Part shown: positions 32,825 through 41,835 of the stretch, in pieces
Layout of the letters: each line of letters opens with the position of its first letter
How positions within the stretch are numbered: the stretch's first letter is position 1
Assembly: GCA_038206765.1 (NCBI GenBank)
Contig: JBBRAM010000007.1
Span: 104,286-168,285 of the forward strand
Direction: 5' to 3'
From: UKL13-2 sp038206765
GTDB taxonomy: Bacteria; Pseudomonadota; Gammaproteobacteria; Burkholderiales; Usitatibacteraceae
DNA length: 64,000 bases
Notes under the pieces: model-generated
The model's database searches: none
Told to the model about the DNA's origin: nothing
Seen by the model: only the letters and a program-made list of their open reading frames with translations
Translations under genes and position numbers: made by a program

Positions 32825-35467
32825 ATGGATTCCACCTACCTTCCCAAAACAATCGAAGCCGAAGCGCAAGCGCATTGGCTCAAAACTAACGCGTACAAAG
32901 TTACCGAAAACGCGAAAGATAAGAACGGCAACATCAAGCCAAAGTTTTATGCCTGCTCGATGCTGCCCTACCCTTCCGGCAAGCTGCATATGGGCCATGT
33001 GCGCAACTACACCATCAATGATGTGATGCTGCGCTATCGCCGTATGAATGGCGATAATGTATTGATGCCGATGGGCTGGGATGCGTTCGGCATGCCCGCT
33101 GAAAACGCCGCGATTGCCAACAATGTGCCGCCCGCGCAATGGACGCGCGCCAATATTGCTGACATGAAAGCGCAAATGCAGCCATTGGGCTTGGCGTTTG
33201 ATTGGTCGCGCGAGTTGGCAACCTGTGACCCTGATTACTACAAATGGAATCAGTGGTTATTCTTAAAGATGCTCGAAAAAGGCATCGCCTATCGTCGAAC
33301 GCAAGTCGTGAACTGGGACCCGGTTGACCAGACCGTATTGGCGAATGAACAAGTGATCGACGGCAAGGGCTGGCGCTCCGGTGCGCCCGTGGAAAAACGC
33401 GAAATCCCAGGCTATTACTTGGCAATTACATCCTATGCGGAAGAGTTGTTGGAAGGCGTCAAAACCAAACTCACCGGCTGGCCGGATCGTGTACGCACCA
33501 TGCAAGAAAATTGGATCGGCAAATCGACTGGTGTGCGGTTCGCTTTTCCGCATGAAATTAAAGATGGCGCTGGGAAGTTGGTACAAGACGGCAAATTATT
33601 TGTCTTCACCACGCGTGCCGACACGATCATGGGCGTGACGTTTTGCGCAGTGGCGGCGGAGCATCCGTTGGCCAGCGTTGCGGCAGCGAACAAACCAACG
33701 CTCGTCGAATTTATTGAAGAATGCAAACGCGGCGGTGTGGCGGAAGCGGATATGGCAACTGCCGAGAAAAAGGGCATGGCAACAGGATTATTTGTGACAC
33801 ATCCGCTCACGCAAGAACAGCTGCCGGTGTGGGTTGGCAATTATGTATTGATGACTTATGGTGATGGCGCAGTGATGGGTGTTCCTGCGCATGACGAGCG
33901 TGATTTTGCGTTTGCGAAGAAATATGATTTGCTCGTCAAACAAGTGATCGAAACCGGGAAAGCGTACTCGCTCGACGCATGGCAGTCGAGTTACAGCGAT
34001 CTCGGTACTTGTATCAATTCCGGCGCGATGAATGGCATGAACTATGACGCGGCCATTGACTACGTCGCGGACCAACTAAAGCCATTCGGCGGCGAAAAGA
34101 AAATCCAATATCGCCTTCGCGATTGGGGCATTTCACGTCAGCGCTATTGGGGTACGCCGATTCCGATTATTCATTGTAGCGATTGCGGTGCAGTACCGGT
34201 CCCCTACGCCGATTTGCCGGTGAAATTACCCGAAGATTTAGTTCCCGATGGCTCGGGCAATCCGCTCAATAAGGACGAGCGGTTTTTAAAATGCGTGTGC
34301 CCTACATGCCAAAAACCTGCCCGTCGGGAGACGGATACGATGGATACCTTTGTTGATTCATCGTGGTATTTCATGCGTTACTGTTCGCCCGATTCGGCCA
34401 ATGCGATGGTGGACGCGCGCAATGATTATTGGATGCCGATGGATCAATACATCGGCGGAATTGAGCATGCGGTGCTGCATTTGCTCTACGCGCGTTTCTG
34501 GACAAAGGTGATGCGTGATTTCGGTTTGATAAAATTCGACGAGCCGTTTACGAACTTGTTTACGCAGGGCATGTTGTCGGCGGAGTGTTTTTATCGCGAA
34601 GATTCCAACGGTAAAAAACGCTGGTACTACCCCGATGAAGTGACGGTTCAGTTCGACGACAAGGGCCGCCCGACGGGCGCGGTCTCGGTTGAGGACGGCC
34701 GCGCCGTGATGCTGGGCGGCATGGAAAAGATGTCGAAGTCGAAAAACAATGTCGTCGAGCCCAAAGATATCATTGCGAAATTTGGTGCCGACACCGCGCG
34801 CGCTTATGTCATGTTTGCCGGGCCACCGGATCAAAGTGCGGCATGGTCGGATTCCGGTGCGGAAGGCGTGTTCCGGTTTTTACGCAGGCTGTTTGTGTAT
34901 GGGCATACGCAGCGCGACGCGATTATCAACGCGGATAGAGCCTTTAATGCCGCCGAATTGCCGCGCGAATTAAAGGCAATTCGCCACAGCATTCACAGTA
35001 TTCTCAAGCAAGCTACACATGATTACCAACGCTTGCAATACAACACGGTGGTCTCGGCGGCGATGAAGATGTTGAACGCGCTGGAAGACGCAAAGTGCCC
35101 GTCCAGCCTAGAGTTTGAGGCAGTTAAGAAAGAATCTATGTCAATCTTAATTCGCATGCTCTACCCCATCGCTCCACATTTGAATTTTCATTTATGGAAT
35201 GAACTCGGCTTTGCAAAAACCGATGGTGAAATTGTCGATACCGCATGGCCGCAAGTTGACGCCGCCGCCTTGGTGCAGGATGAAGTGCAAATCGTCGTGC
35301 AGGTGAACGGCAAACTGCGCGGCCAGATCACGGTGCCCGCATCGGCAACGAAAGAAGCGATTGAAGCCCTCGCGCTGGCCGACGCGAGTGTGGCCAAACA
35401 TACCGAGGGTAAACCGATTAAAAAATTAATCGTCGTGCCCGGAAAGCTGATCAATGTCGTCGTCTAA
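32825..35467 (+). CDS. leuS: Leucyl-tRNA synthetase
   Basis: LeuRS charges tRNA(Leu) with leucine and edits mischarged tRNA. The 880 residues start MDSTYLPKTIEAEAQAHW. They carry the HIGH motif in PYPSGKLHMGHVRNY (about residue 54), the CP1 editing insertion (TRADTIMGVTFCAVAAEHPL), the GGIEHAVLHLLYARFWTKVM segment and KMSKS near residue 635, then the anticodon and C-terminal domains. The 3' end overlaps lptE by 14 bases. The order leuS-lptE-holA is widespread in proteobacteria. Confidence 0.97.
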   Translation: MDSTYLPKTIEAEAQAHWLKTNAYKVTENAKDKNGNIKPKFYACSMLPYPSGKLHMGHVRNYTINDVMLRYRRMNGDNVLMPMGWDAFGMPAENAAIANNVPPAQWTRANIADMKAQMQPLGLAFDWSRELATCDPDYYKWNQWLFLKMLEKGIAYRRTQVVNWDPVDQTVLANEQVIDGKGWRSGAPVEKREIPGYYLAITSYAEELLEGVKTKLTGWPDRVRTMQENWIGKSTGVRFAFPHEIKDGAGKLVQDGKLFVFTTRADTIMGVTFCAVAAEHPLASVAAANKPTLVEFIEECKRGGVAEADMATAEKKGMATGLFVTHPLTQEQLPVWVGNYVLMTYGDGAVMGVPAHDERDFAFAKKYDLLVKQVIETGKAYSLDAWQSSYSDLGTCINSGAMNGMNYDAAIDYVADQLKPFGGEKKIQYRLRDWGISRQRYWGTPIPIIHCSDCGAVPVPYADLPVKLPEDLVPDGSGNPLNKDERFLKCVCPTCQKPARRETDTMDTFVDSSWYFMRYCSPDSANAMVDARNDYWMPMDQYIGGIEHAVLHLLYARFWTKVMRDFGLIKFDEPFTNLFTQGMLSAECFYREDSNGKKRWYYPDEVTVQFDDKGRPTGAVSVEDGRAVMLGGMEKMSKSKNNVVEPKDIIAKFGADTARAYVMFAGPPDQSAAWSDSGAEGVFRFLRRLFVYGHTQRDAIINADRAFNAAELPRELKAIRHSIHSILKQATHDYQRLQYNTVVSAAMKMLNALEDAKCPSSLEFEAVKKESMSILIRMLYPIAPHLNFHLWNELGFAKTDGEIVDTAWPQVDAAALVQDEVQIVVQVNGKLRGQITVPASATKEAIEALALADASVAKHTEGKPIKKLIVVPGKLINVVV

Positions 35468-35957
35468 AAAACTTGTCCTCACCGTTCTGATCGCGATGCT
35501 TGCGGGCTGCGGTTTCCAACTTCGCGGCTCTTACGAATTGCCGTATAAAGGTGTCTATGTAGCCGCGCCCAGCACATCAGGGGTCGCGAGCAGTATTCGA
35601 CGTGAATTAACTGGCAGCGCCGTAAAGGTGCTGCCCTCACTTAAAGATGCAGACGCGCAGCTCAATATTTTAGAAGAGCGCCGTGACCGGCAAATCCTCT
35701 CGCTATCCGGTGCCGGTAAGGTGCGCGAATACGAGCTGCGCATGGTGGTGCGCTATCAACTCAACGATGGAAAAGGCGCTACGGTGATTCCGGTCAGCGA
35801 GATTCGGCTCGCGCGGATTTTGGCTTATGACGACAGCAAAATTATCGCCAAACAGCAAGAAGAAGCGATGCTTTATACCGATATGGAAAAGGATGCTGTT
35901 GGGCAAATTTTACGCCGCATGGTGGCCGTCAAACGTGCGGTTTCAACAGCGCCTTAA
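35454..35957 (+). CDS. lptE: LPS-assembly lipoprotein LptE
   Basis: LptE plugs the LptD barrel and helps insert lipopolysaccharide into the outer membrane. The 167-residue precursor has a lipoprotein signal with lipobox LAGC (Cys19) followed by GFQLRGSYELPYKGVYV, the usual start of mature LptE. The rest fits the alpha/beta fold with ILSLSGAGKVREYELRMVVRYQL. It starts inside leuS, which implies coupled translation. Confidence 0.94.
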   Translation: MSSSKKLVLTVLIAMLAGCGFQLRGSYELPYKGVYVAAPSTSGVASSIRRELTGSAVKVLPSLKDADAQLNILEERRDRQILSLSGAGKVREYELRMVVRYQLNDGKGATVIPVSEIRLARILAYDDSKIIAKQQEEAMLYTDMEKDAVGQILRRMVAVKRAVSTAP

Positions 35958-35979
35958 TTGACGCTAATTTCGTTCACCC

Positions 35980-37014
35980 ATGCGCCAAACTGCCGAACAA
36001 TTTTTAGAGCGTCCGCCAAAATCACTCGCGCCACTCTATGTGATTCACGGCGCGGAGCCGTTGGCCGCCTTGGAAGCAGCCGATTGTTTGCGCGAAATCG
36101 CCCGAAAAACAGGCTACGTGGAGCGCGAAGTTTTCACGGCTGAATCGGGCTTCGATTGGGGCAAATTGACGGGTGCGAGCAATGCGCTGTCACTATTCGC
36201 CACCCAGCGTTTGATCGAGGTCCGTATCCCCACCGGCAAACCGGGCAAGGAAGGCTCGGCCGCCATTGAAGCCTACTGCCAACGGCTGCCGGACGACACG
36301 ATCACGTTGTTTTTGCTGCCTGAAATGGATTGGCAAGGCAAACAAACGAAATGGTTTTCCGCAGTCGAAGCCAAAGCCGCCGCGGTCGAAGCGATGCCGG
36401 TTGACCGTAGCCAATTGCCGCGCTGGCTGGCACATCGTCTATCGCGCCAACAACAAAGCGCTAACGCGAACGCGCTAGAATTTTTGGCGGACCGGGTAGA
36501 AGGCAATCTACTCGCCGCGCAACAAGAAATCAAAAAACTAGGCCTGCTCTGCCCGCCTGGTGAGATTTCACTAAAAGTGTTGGAAGATAGCGTGACCAAT
36601 GTGTCGCGGTTTAATCCGTTTCAGTTGGTTGCTGCAATGTACGAGGCGAGCGATCAAGATACGGCCAAAGCGGCGCGAATGTATCGCATGCTTGACGGTA
36701 TGAAGGCGGAAGGTGAGGCGCCACCGTTGATCTTGTGGGTGCTGACAAACGAATTGCGAATGCTCATGCGGCTGCGCGGCTTCACCCGCGGCGGGCGGCC
36801 ACCGCATCCGTCGAAAGCACGAGAGTTGGAGCGGGTTTCGAAGAAGCATACCGAAAAAAGCTTAACCGCATTGAACATCCAAGCAGCCAAGATTGACCGC
36901 ATGATTAAAGGCTTGGACAGCAATGACCCTTGGGATGCGCTGGCGCAGCTGGCTTGCGGCATCGGTGGTGTGCGGGCGCCCATGTCAGCGGCGGCAAAGC
37001 GGCGTGCTGCTTGA
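35980..37014 (+). CDS. holA: DNA polymerase III subunit delta
   Basis: HolA is the clamp-loader subunit that opens the beta sliding clamp. The 344 residues begin with the clamp-binding region (LAPLYVIHGAEPLAALEAADCLREIAR), followed by AAA+-like domains without a P-loop, as expected for delta (FLLPEMDWQGKQTKWF, RVEGNLLAAQQEIKKLGLL), and the helical collar domain. It follows lptE by 22 bases. Confidence 0.94.
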   Translation: MRQTAEQFLERPPKSLAPLYVIHGAEPLAALEAADCLREIARKTGYVEREVFTAESGFDWGKLTGASNALSLFATQRLIEVRIPTGKPGKEGSAAIEAYCQRLPDDTITLFLLPEMDWQGKQTKWFSAVEAKAAAVEAMPVDRSQLPRWLAHRLSRQQQSANANALEFLADRVEGNLLAAQQEIKKLGLLCPPGEISLKVLEDSVTNVSRFNPFQLVAAMYEASDQDTAKAARMYRMLDGMKAEGEAPPLILWVLTNELRMLMRLRGFTRGGRPPHPSKARELERVSKKHTEKSLTALNIQAAKIDRMIKGLDSNDPWDALAQLACGIGGVRAPMSAAAKRRAA

Positions 37015-37074
37015 GATTTGCACAGTGCCTGTTATCAACCCTGATACAGACTTGAAGCAGTTAGAATATCGAAC

Positions 37075-38412
37075 ATGAGTAACGATCTTTCTCCGGTAAA
37101 GAACTTGAACATCGCTGACATGATGCGCGAGGTTGGCGTTCGCGCCAAAGCCAGCGCCCGTGTGCTGGCGCGCGCCAGCACCGCGCAAAAAAACGTAGCA
37201 TTGATTGCAGCCGCTGATGCCATTGTGACCGCAATACCCAAAATTTTGACCGCCAATGCAATCGATACTGCACGTGCGAAAGTAGGCGGATTTGATCAAG
37301 CTTTTATTGATCGTTTAACGCTTACCGAACAATCCATCTTCGCCATGGCCGGCGGTGTGCGCGAAGTCGCATCGCTTGCTGATCCGATTGGCGAAATAAC
37401 CGAACTGAAATTCCGTCCGTCCGGCATTCAAGTCGGCAAGATGCGCGTTCCGCTGGGTGTGGTTGGCATGATTTACGAATCGCGTCCGAACGTCACCGCG
37501 GATGCAGCAGCACTGTGTTTGAAATCGGGTAATGCGTGCATTTTGCGCGGCGGCTCAGAGGCTTTTGAAAGCAATCAGGCGATTCATGAATGCGTGGTGG
37601 CTGGTTTGCGCAGCGCGCATTTACCCACGGACTGTGTACAACTCGTTGCCACCACTGACCGCGCAGCAGTGACGGAAATGCTTAACATGCGCGGCACCAT
37701 TGACGTGCTCATTCCGCGCGGTGGCAAAAGCCTCACCTCCAAAATCGCCAATGACGCCAAGGTGCCGGTTATTAAACACTTGGATGGCGTGTGTCATGTC
37801 TATATCGATGATGCCGCTGATGTGCAAAAAGCGATTGCGATTGCCGATAACGCAAAGACGCAACGCTATGCACCGTGCAACACAATGGAAACATTGCTGG
37901 TCGCACGCAGCATCGCAAAGGAAACGTTGATTCCGATTGCAAAAATCTACGCCGCCAAGCAAGTTGAAATGCGCTGTTGCCCCGAAAGCCGCGCCCTGCT
38001 TGGTTCTGTCGATGGCGACCTCCAAACGAGGGCGGGCGATTTTGCCAGTCAGGCACTTCTGAGCGATGCAACCATTGACGATTGGTTCGCCGAATATTCT
38101 GCGTCGATCGTTGCCATTAAAATAGTCACCGATTTAGACGAGGCGATGGCGCATATTGCCCGCTACGGCTCCGCGCACACCGATGCCATCATTACTGAAA
38201 ACTATTCGCACGCAATGCGATTTTTGCGTGAAGTCGATTCGGCCTCGGTGATGATTAATGCCTCAACACGTTTTGCTGACGGTTTTGAATTCGGCTTGGG
38301 CGCTGAGATTGGCATTTCTACCGACAAGCTCCATGCCCGCGGCCCGGTTGGGCTGGAAGGATTAACGTCACAAAAATGGGTGGTGTTCGGCGATGGCCAG
38401 ATTCGAACTTAA
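37075..38412 (+). CDS. proA: Gamma-glutamyl phosphate reductase
   Basis: ProA reduces gamma-glutamyl phosphate to glutamate semialdehyde with NADPH in proline synthesis. The 445 residues contain VPLGVVGMIYESRPNVTADAAALCLKSGNACILRGGSEA, IPRGGKSL and the catalytic Cys in YAPCNTMETLLVA. ASTRFADGFEFGLGAEIGISTDKLHARGPVGLEGLT follows near the end. proB is not here; proC lies about 14 kb downstream in this window. It starts 60 bases after holA. Confidence 0.96.
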   Translation: MSNDLSPVKNLNIADMMREVGVRAKASARVLARASTAQKNVALIAAADAIVTAIPKILTANAIDTARAKVGGFDQAFIDRLTLTEQSIFAMAGGVREVASLADPIGEITELKFRPSGIQVGKMRVPLGVVGMIYESRPNVTADAAALCLKSGNACILRGGSEAFESNQAIHECVVAGLRSAHLPTDCVQLVATTDRAAVTEMLNMRGTIDVLIPRGGKSLTSKIANDAKVPVIKHLDGVCHVYIDDAADVQKAIAIADNAKTQRYAPCNTMETLLVARSIAKETLIPIAKIYAAKQVEMRCCPESRALLGSVDGDLQTRAGDFASQALLSDATIDDWFAEYSASIVAIKIVTDLDEAMAHIARYGSAHTDAIITENYSHAMRFLREVDSASVMINASTRFADGFEFGLGAEIGISTDKLHARGPVGLEGLTSQKWVVFGDGQIRT

Positions 38413-38463
38413 CATCGTCAAACTTAAATTCATGGCTCACAAGACCACCACCAGTCAATTCAT

Positions 38464-39126
38464 TTGAAACCCATCGTCCTTTTCGGCGGCACGTTTGATC
38501 CCGTTCATAACGGGCATATCGCGATTGCCCAAGCCGCCGCCGATGCGTTTGAACCGCAAAAAATAATCGTGTTGCCGGCAGGCAACCCCTATCAGCGTGG
38601 CCGCATGCCATTGGCCAAGTCCGGTGATCGGGTCGCGATGTTGTCAATGGCGATGGGGCTTGGTACAACCAAGGTGGTGATTGATAAGCGCGAGCTGCAC
38701 CGCACGGGGCCGACCTACACATTTGACACCTTGCGCGAATTACGCAACGAACTAGGCGAGATAATTCCGTTTATTTGGCTGATCGGCTCGGACGCGTTTG
38801 CAAAAATTGATACTTGGAAAGATTGGTCAATGTTGTTTGAATTAACCCATTTTGCCGTGGTGATGCGGCCGGGGGATGCGCCGATTGAATCCTCGGCGAG
38901 TGCCGATCTGAAAGCGATGATTTCGACTCGATATCGTTTTGCCGGCGCGGCGGACATCGAAAAATCGCCAGCAGGGTGCGTCGTATTGCTTAAAACCATC
39001 CCGCCCAATGTCTCGTCAACCGACATTCGCACACGGCTAGAAAATGGCGAGCCGATACGCGGTTTGCTACCAAACACCGTTTGCGACTATATTGAGCAAC
39101 ATCGGCTTTATTTACCTTCTCATTAA
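38464..39126 (+). CDS. nadD: Nicotinate-nucleotide adenylyltransferase
   Basis: NadD adenylates nicotinate mononucleotide in NAD synthesis. The 220 residues begin with the nucleotidyltransferase signature VLFGGTFDPVHNGHI and end with the SSTDIRTRLENGEPIRGLLP segment. The start is TTG at 38464; no ATG is available before the signature. The following genes rsfS, rlmH and maf form the conserved nadD-rsfS-rlmH block. Confidence 0.95.
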   Translation: MKPIVLFGGTFDPVHNGHIAIAQAAADAFEPQKIIVLPAGNPYQRGRMPLAKSGDRVAMLSMAMGLGTTKVVIDKRELHRTGPTYTFDTLRELRNELGEIIPFIWLIGSDAFAKIDTWKDWSMLFELTHFAVVMRPGDAPIESSASADLKAMISTRYRFAGAADIEKSPAGCVVLLKTIPPNVSSTDIRTRLENGEPIRGLLPNTVCDYIEQHRLYLPSH

Positions 39127-39187
39127 CGTCCGCCCTATTTCTAATTAACGCAAAAAATTACTCAATTCTCGGAGATACTCGAATAAC

Positions 39188-39892
39188 ATGGCTACCGCAA
39201 AAATCAAACTCGAATCCAAAACCGGGTCCAAAAAACTACCCCAACCGAAAAACTTAACTGATATCGTGATTGATGCACTTGAAGACATCAAAGCGCGCGA
39301 TATTCAGGTCGTCAACGTGATGAAAATCACGTCGGTGTTCGATTACATTGCGATCGCCAGTGCCGATTCTACGCGCCAGACAAAAGCGCTTGCCAATAAC
39401 GTGATTGAAAAAGTCAAAGAAGCGGGCTTTCATATCATCGGCACCGAAGGCGAAGGAACCGGCGAATGGGTTCTCGTCGATTGCGGCGATATTGTGGTGC
39501 ACATCATGCAGCCCGCCGTGCGTGAATATTACAAACTCGAAGAATTATGGCGCGAAGGCAAAATTGAGTTTCCAAAGCCGAAAGTTGTGAAGCCAGTGGT
39601 TGCTGAAGAGGCTACTGAGAAAAAATCAGTTGGCAAAAAGGTGGCGGTCAAGAAAGCGGCCGCAAAAAAACCAGTTGCGAAGAAACCGGTCGCTAAAAAA
39701 CCGGCAGCAAAAAAGCCCACGGCAAAAACCACCGCGGCAAAAAAGCCAGTTGCGAAGAAACCAGTCGCAAACAAGCCTGCCGCTAAGAAACCCGTGACAA
39801 AAGCGCCCGCCGCAAAAAAACCCGCAGCCAAGAAACCAGCTGCAAAAAAGCCGGTCGCAAAAAAACCTGCTGCCCGTAAACCGAACGTGTGA
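39188..39892 (+). CDS. rsfS: Ribosomal silencing factor RsfS with histone-H1-like Lys/Ala/Pro tail
   Basis: RsfS binds uL14 of the 50S subunit and blocks 30S joining when nutrients are short. The conserved domain spans about residues 20-125: IVIDALEDIKARDIQVVNVMKITSVFDYIAIASADSTRQTKALANNV and GEGTGEWVLVDCGDIVVHIMQP. The last ~100 residues are tandem variants of KKPVAKKPAA, as in histone H1 and the alanine/lysine-rich tails of some bacterial proteins. RsfS alone is usually 105-140 residues, so this form of 234 is long. The tail ends in a normal stop overlapping rlmH by GTGA. Confidence 0.93.
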   Translation: MATAKIKLESKTGSKKLPQPKNLTDIVIDALEDIKARDIQVVNVMKITSVFDYIAIASADSTRQTKALANNVIEKVKEAGFHIIGTEGEGTGEWVLVDCGDIVVHIMQPAVREYYKLEELWREGKIEFPKPKVVKPVVAEEATEKKSVGKKVAVKKAAAKKPVAKKPVAKKPAAKKPTAKTTAAKKPVAKKPVANKPAAKKPVTKAPAAKKPAAKKPAAKKPVAKKPAARKPNV

Positions 39893-40356
39893 AGTTATCC
39901 ATTATTGCCGTCGGCCATAAAATGCCAGCATGGATTCAAACCGGCTTTTCGGAATACGCCAAGCGCATGCCGCCCGAGGCGCGCATTGAGTTGGTCGAGC
40001 TAAAACCGGAAGACCGCGCCAGCAAACAAGTCGCAAAAGTATTGGAGCAAGAAGCGGCGCGAATAGAAGCGGCATTGCCGAAATCAGCGGTGCGAGTGGT
40101 GCTTGATGAGCGCGGCACAATGATAAACACCATGCAGCTTGCCGAATGGCTAAAACAATGGATGGCCGATGGCGTGAATCCCAGCTTTATGATTGGTAGC
40201 GCCGACGGCTTGGCGCCATCGATCAAAGCCGGCGCCGACAAAACGATTGCGCTGTCGGGCTGCACGCTTCCGCATGGCATGGTGCGCGTAATGCTAGCCG
40301 AGCAGCTTTATAGGGCCTGGTCGATCAACCAAAATCACCCTTATCATCGTGAATAG
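39889..40356 (+). CDS. rlmH: 23S rRNA pseudouridine-1915 N3-methyltransferase
   Basis: RlmH is a SPOUT-family enzyme that methylates pseudouridine 1915 in the decoding region of the 70S ribosome. Its 155 residues match the usual length. Visible are KLSIIAVGHKMPAWIQTGFSEYAKRMP, LDERGTMINTMQLAEWL, the SAM-binding FMIGSADGL and the C-terminal LSGCTLPHGMVRVMLAEQLYRAWSINQNHPYHRE. GTG start in a GTGA overlap with rsfS. Confidence 0.97.
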   Translation: MKLSIIAVGHKMPAWIQTGFSEYAKRMPPEARIELVELKPEDRASKQVAKVLEQEAARIEAALPKSAVRVVLDERGTMINTMQLAEWLKQWMADGVNPSFMIGSADGLAPSIKAGADKTIALSGCTLPHGMVRVMLAEQLYRAWSINQNHPYHRE

Positions 40357-40397
40357 AAGCCAATTGCAGACAACAGCAAATCGACCGAGAATAAATC

Positions 40398-41078
40398 GTG
40401 AATCCGCAGCAAAATCCCCAACACGTGCAAGCCAAAATAATCTATCTGGCCTCAAAAAGCCCCCGCCGGCGCGAACTGTTGAAGCAGATTGGTGTGCACT
40501 ACGAACTGCTCATGATGCGGGAAACCCCGCATACTGGGCAGAGCCCATCACGTGAAGATGGTCGTACATTGGCTGCTGACCTCGATGTGGACGAATCGCC
40601 GCGCGATGGGGAAATGCCTCGGCTCTACGTCGAGCGAATCGTGCGCCTCAAGACGGATACCGCGTTGCGGATCATGCGTTCCCGGAAACTATCCCCGCGC
40701 CCAATTCTGACGGCGGATACCACCGTGGCTATCGGCGATGATATTTTAGGGAAGCCAATCGACGCGGCCGATGCGATCAGAATGTTAAAGCGCCTATCTG
40801 GCCATACCCATCAAGTGTTAACCGGCGTGGCCGTGAATGCGCTTGGGGAAACCGAGTTTGCACTTTCAACAAGTTTTGTCACCTTCGCCGCGATAAGCGA
40901 TGCCGACATCAAGCGCTACGTCGAAACCGGCGAACCCATGGATAAAGCCGGCGCGTACGGGATCCAAGGCCATGCTGCAAAGTTCATCAGCAAAATTTCA
41001 GGCAGCTATACCGGCGTGATGGGCTTGCCGTTGTTTGAGACGGCGGAGTTGTTGCGTAAGGCGGGGCTTAGCGTTTGA
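40398..41078 (+). CDS. maf: Maf-type nucleoside triphosphate pyrophosphatase
   Basis: Maf proteins hydrolyse nucleoside triphosphates such as dTTP or modified pyrimidine nucleotides and may keep them from nucleic acids. The 226 residues have the opening IYLASKSPRRRELLKQIG, the catalytic ADTTVAIGDDILGKP, and the AYGIQGHAAKFISKISGSYTGVMGLPLFETAELLR end. GTG start at 40398. In many betaproteobacteria rng follows directly; here an insert of about 7 kb intervenes. Confidence 0.92.
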   Translation: MNPQQNPQHVQAKIIYLASKSPRRRELLKQIGVHYELLMMRETPHTGQSPSREDGRTLAADLDVDESPRDGEMPRLYVERIVRLKTDTALRIMRSRKLSPRPILTADTTVAIGDDILGKPIDAADAIRMLKRLSGHTHQVLTGVAVNALGETEFALSTSFVTFAAISDADIKRYVETGEPMDKAGAYGIQGHAAKFISKISGSYTGVMGLPLFETAELLRKAGLSV

Positions 41079-41104
41079 GTTAAATTGTGGCCGATGCCAG
41101 TTTG

Positions 41105-41820
41105 TCAGCCGTTGTATTTGACGTTCAATTTAAGAAACACATCCATTGCAACGGCCCGCGCTGCTTCGATTTGCTGAACATATACTCGGCTCTGCATGAG
41201 CTGCATATACGCTGCATGCTTTGGTAAATATTTTTCGAGCATATTTTCACCGTAGATTTTTTGTGTGGTGAGTTTGATCATCACAAAGTGCACATACGCC
41301 ACACAGTCGGCCACCGTAAAATTAGGCCCGTGTATGTAGCGTGAAAACTGGGCAAGTCGCGCCACGCCGTCGAGGCCAAGGGCGAGCCTTTAATGGGCTT
41401 CGCGTTTTTTTCGTCCGAAACAATACCGCCAAAAAATGATTTTCTATACAGGCTACGCGCGACCCATTCGCAATTAAGTTCTAAGTGTTGGATGAGTTCG
41501 CGGCATTTTGCGCGTTCAAACACGGGCGCTGGATAGATTGGTTTGTCGGGATATTTTTCTTCCAGATATTCCAAAATCACTTGGGATTCGGACAAATCAC
41601 CCTCGGCAGTCTTGAGATACGGAATCTTGCCGATAGGCGATGAATGCCAAAACAGGTCTCTTTGCCAAGGGTAAATAGTTTCCTCAGCAAATGGGATCTC
41701 CTTCTCCCGTAAAATCAACTTGAGTTTGTTGTAGTAATTGCTGACGCCAAATCCGCAGAGCGTAACCGTAGTGGTTCCTTCGATATGATTGCTAAAACCA
41801 TTCAACAACAAACGTTGCAA
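41105..41820 (-). pseudogene. Glutathione S-transferase gene with a frameshift
   Basis: The first part (41820 to about 41385) encodes a GST N-terminal domain and linker: LCGFGVSNYYNKLKLILREKEIPF, SSPIGKIPYLKTAEGDLSESQVILEYLEEKYPD. After AKPIKG the reading continues only in another frame, as LALGLDGVARLAQFSRYIHGPNFTVADCVAYVHFVMI, the GST C-terminal domain, to 41105. One missing base near 41385-41390 explains it. Either a pseudogene or a sequencing error. It is convergent with maf and lies downstream of the LysR gene on the same strand. Confidence 0.8.
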
Positions 41821-41835
41821 ATAGCGAAAAACAAT

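Noticed and set aside
39529..39831. A minus-strand frame rich in Gly, Phe and Ala that looks like a membrane or repeat protein
   Set aside because: It is the complement of the Lys/Ala/Pro repeat tail of rsfS; repeated codons create the open frame.
39650..39890. Possible tandem DNA repeat or CRISPR-like array in rsfS
   Set aside because: The units are short, variable, in frame and coding for KKPAA-type residues; there are no spacers of uniform length. No CRISPR array was found anywhere in the window.
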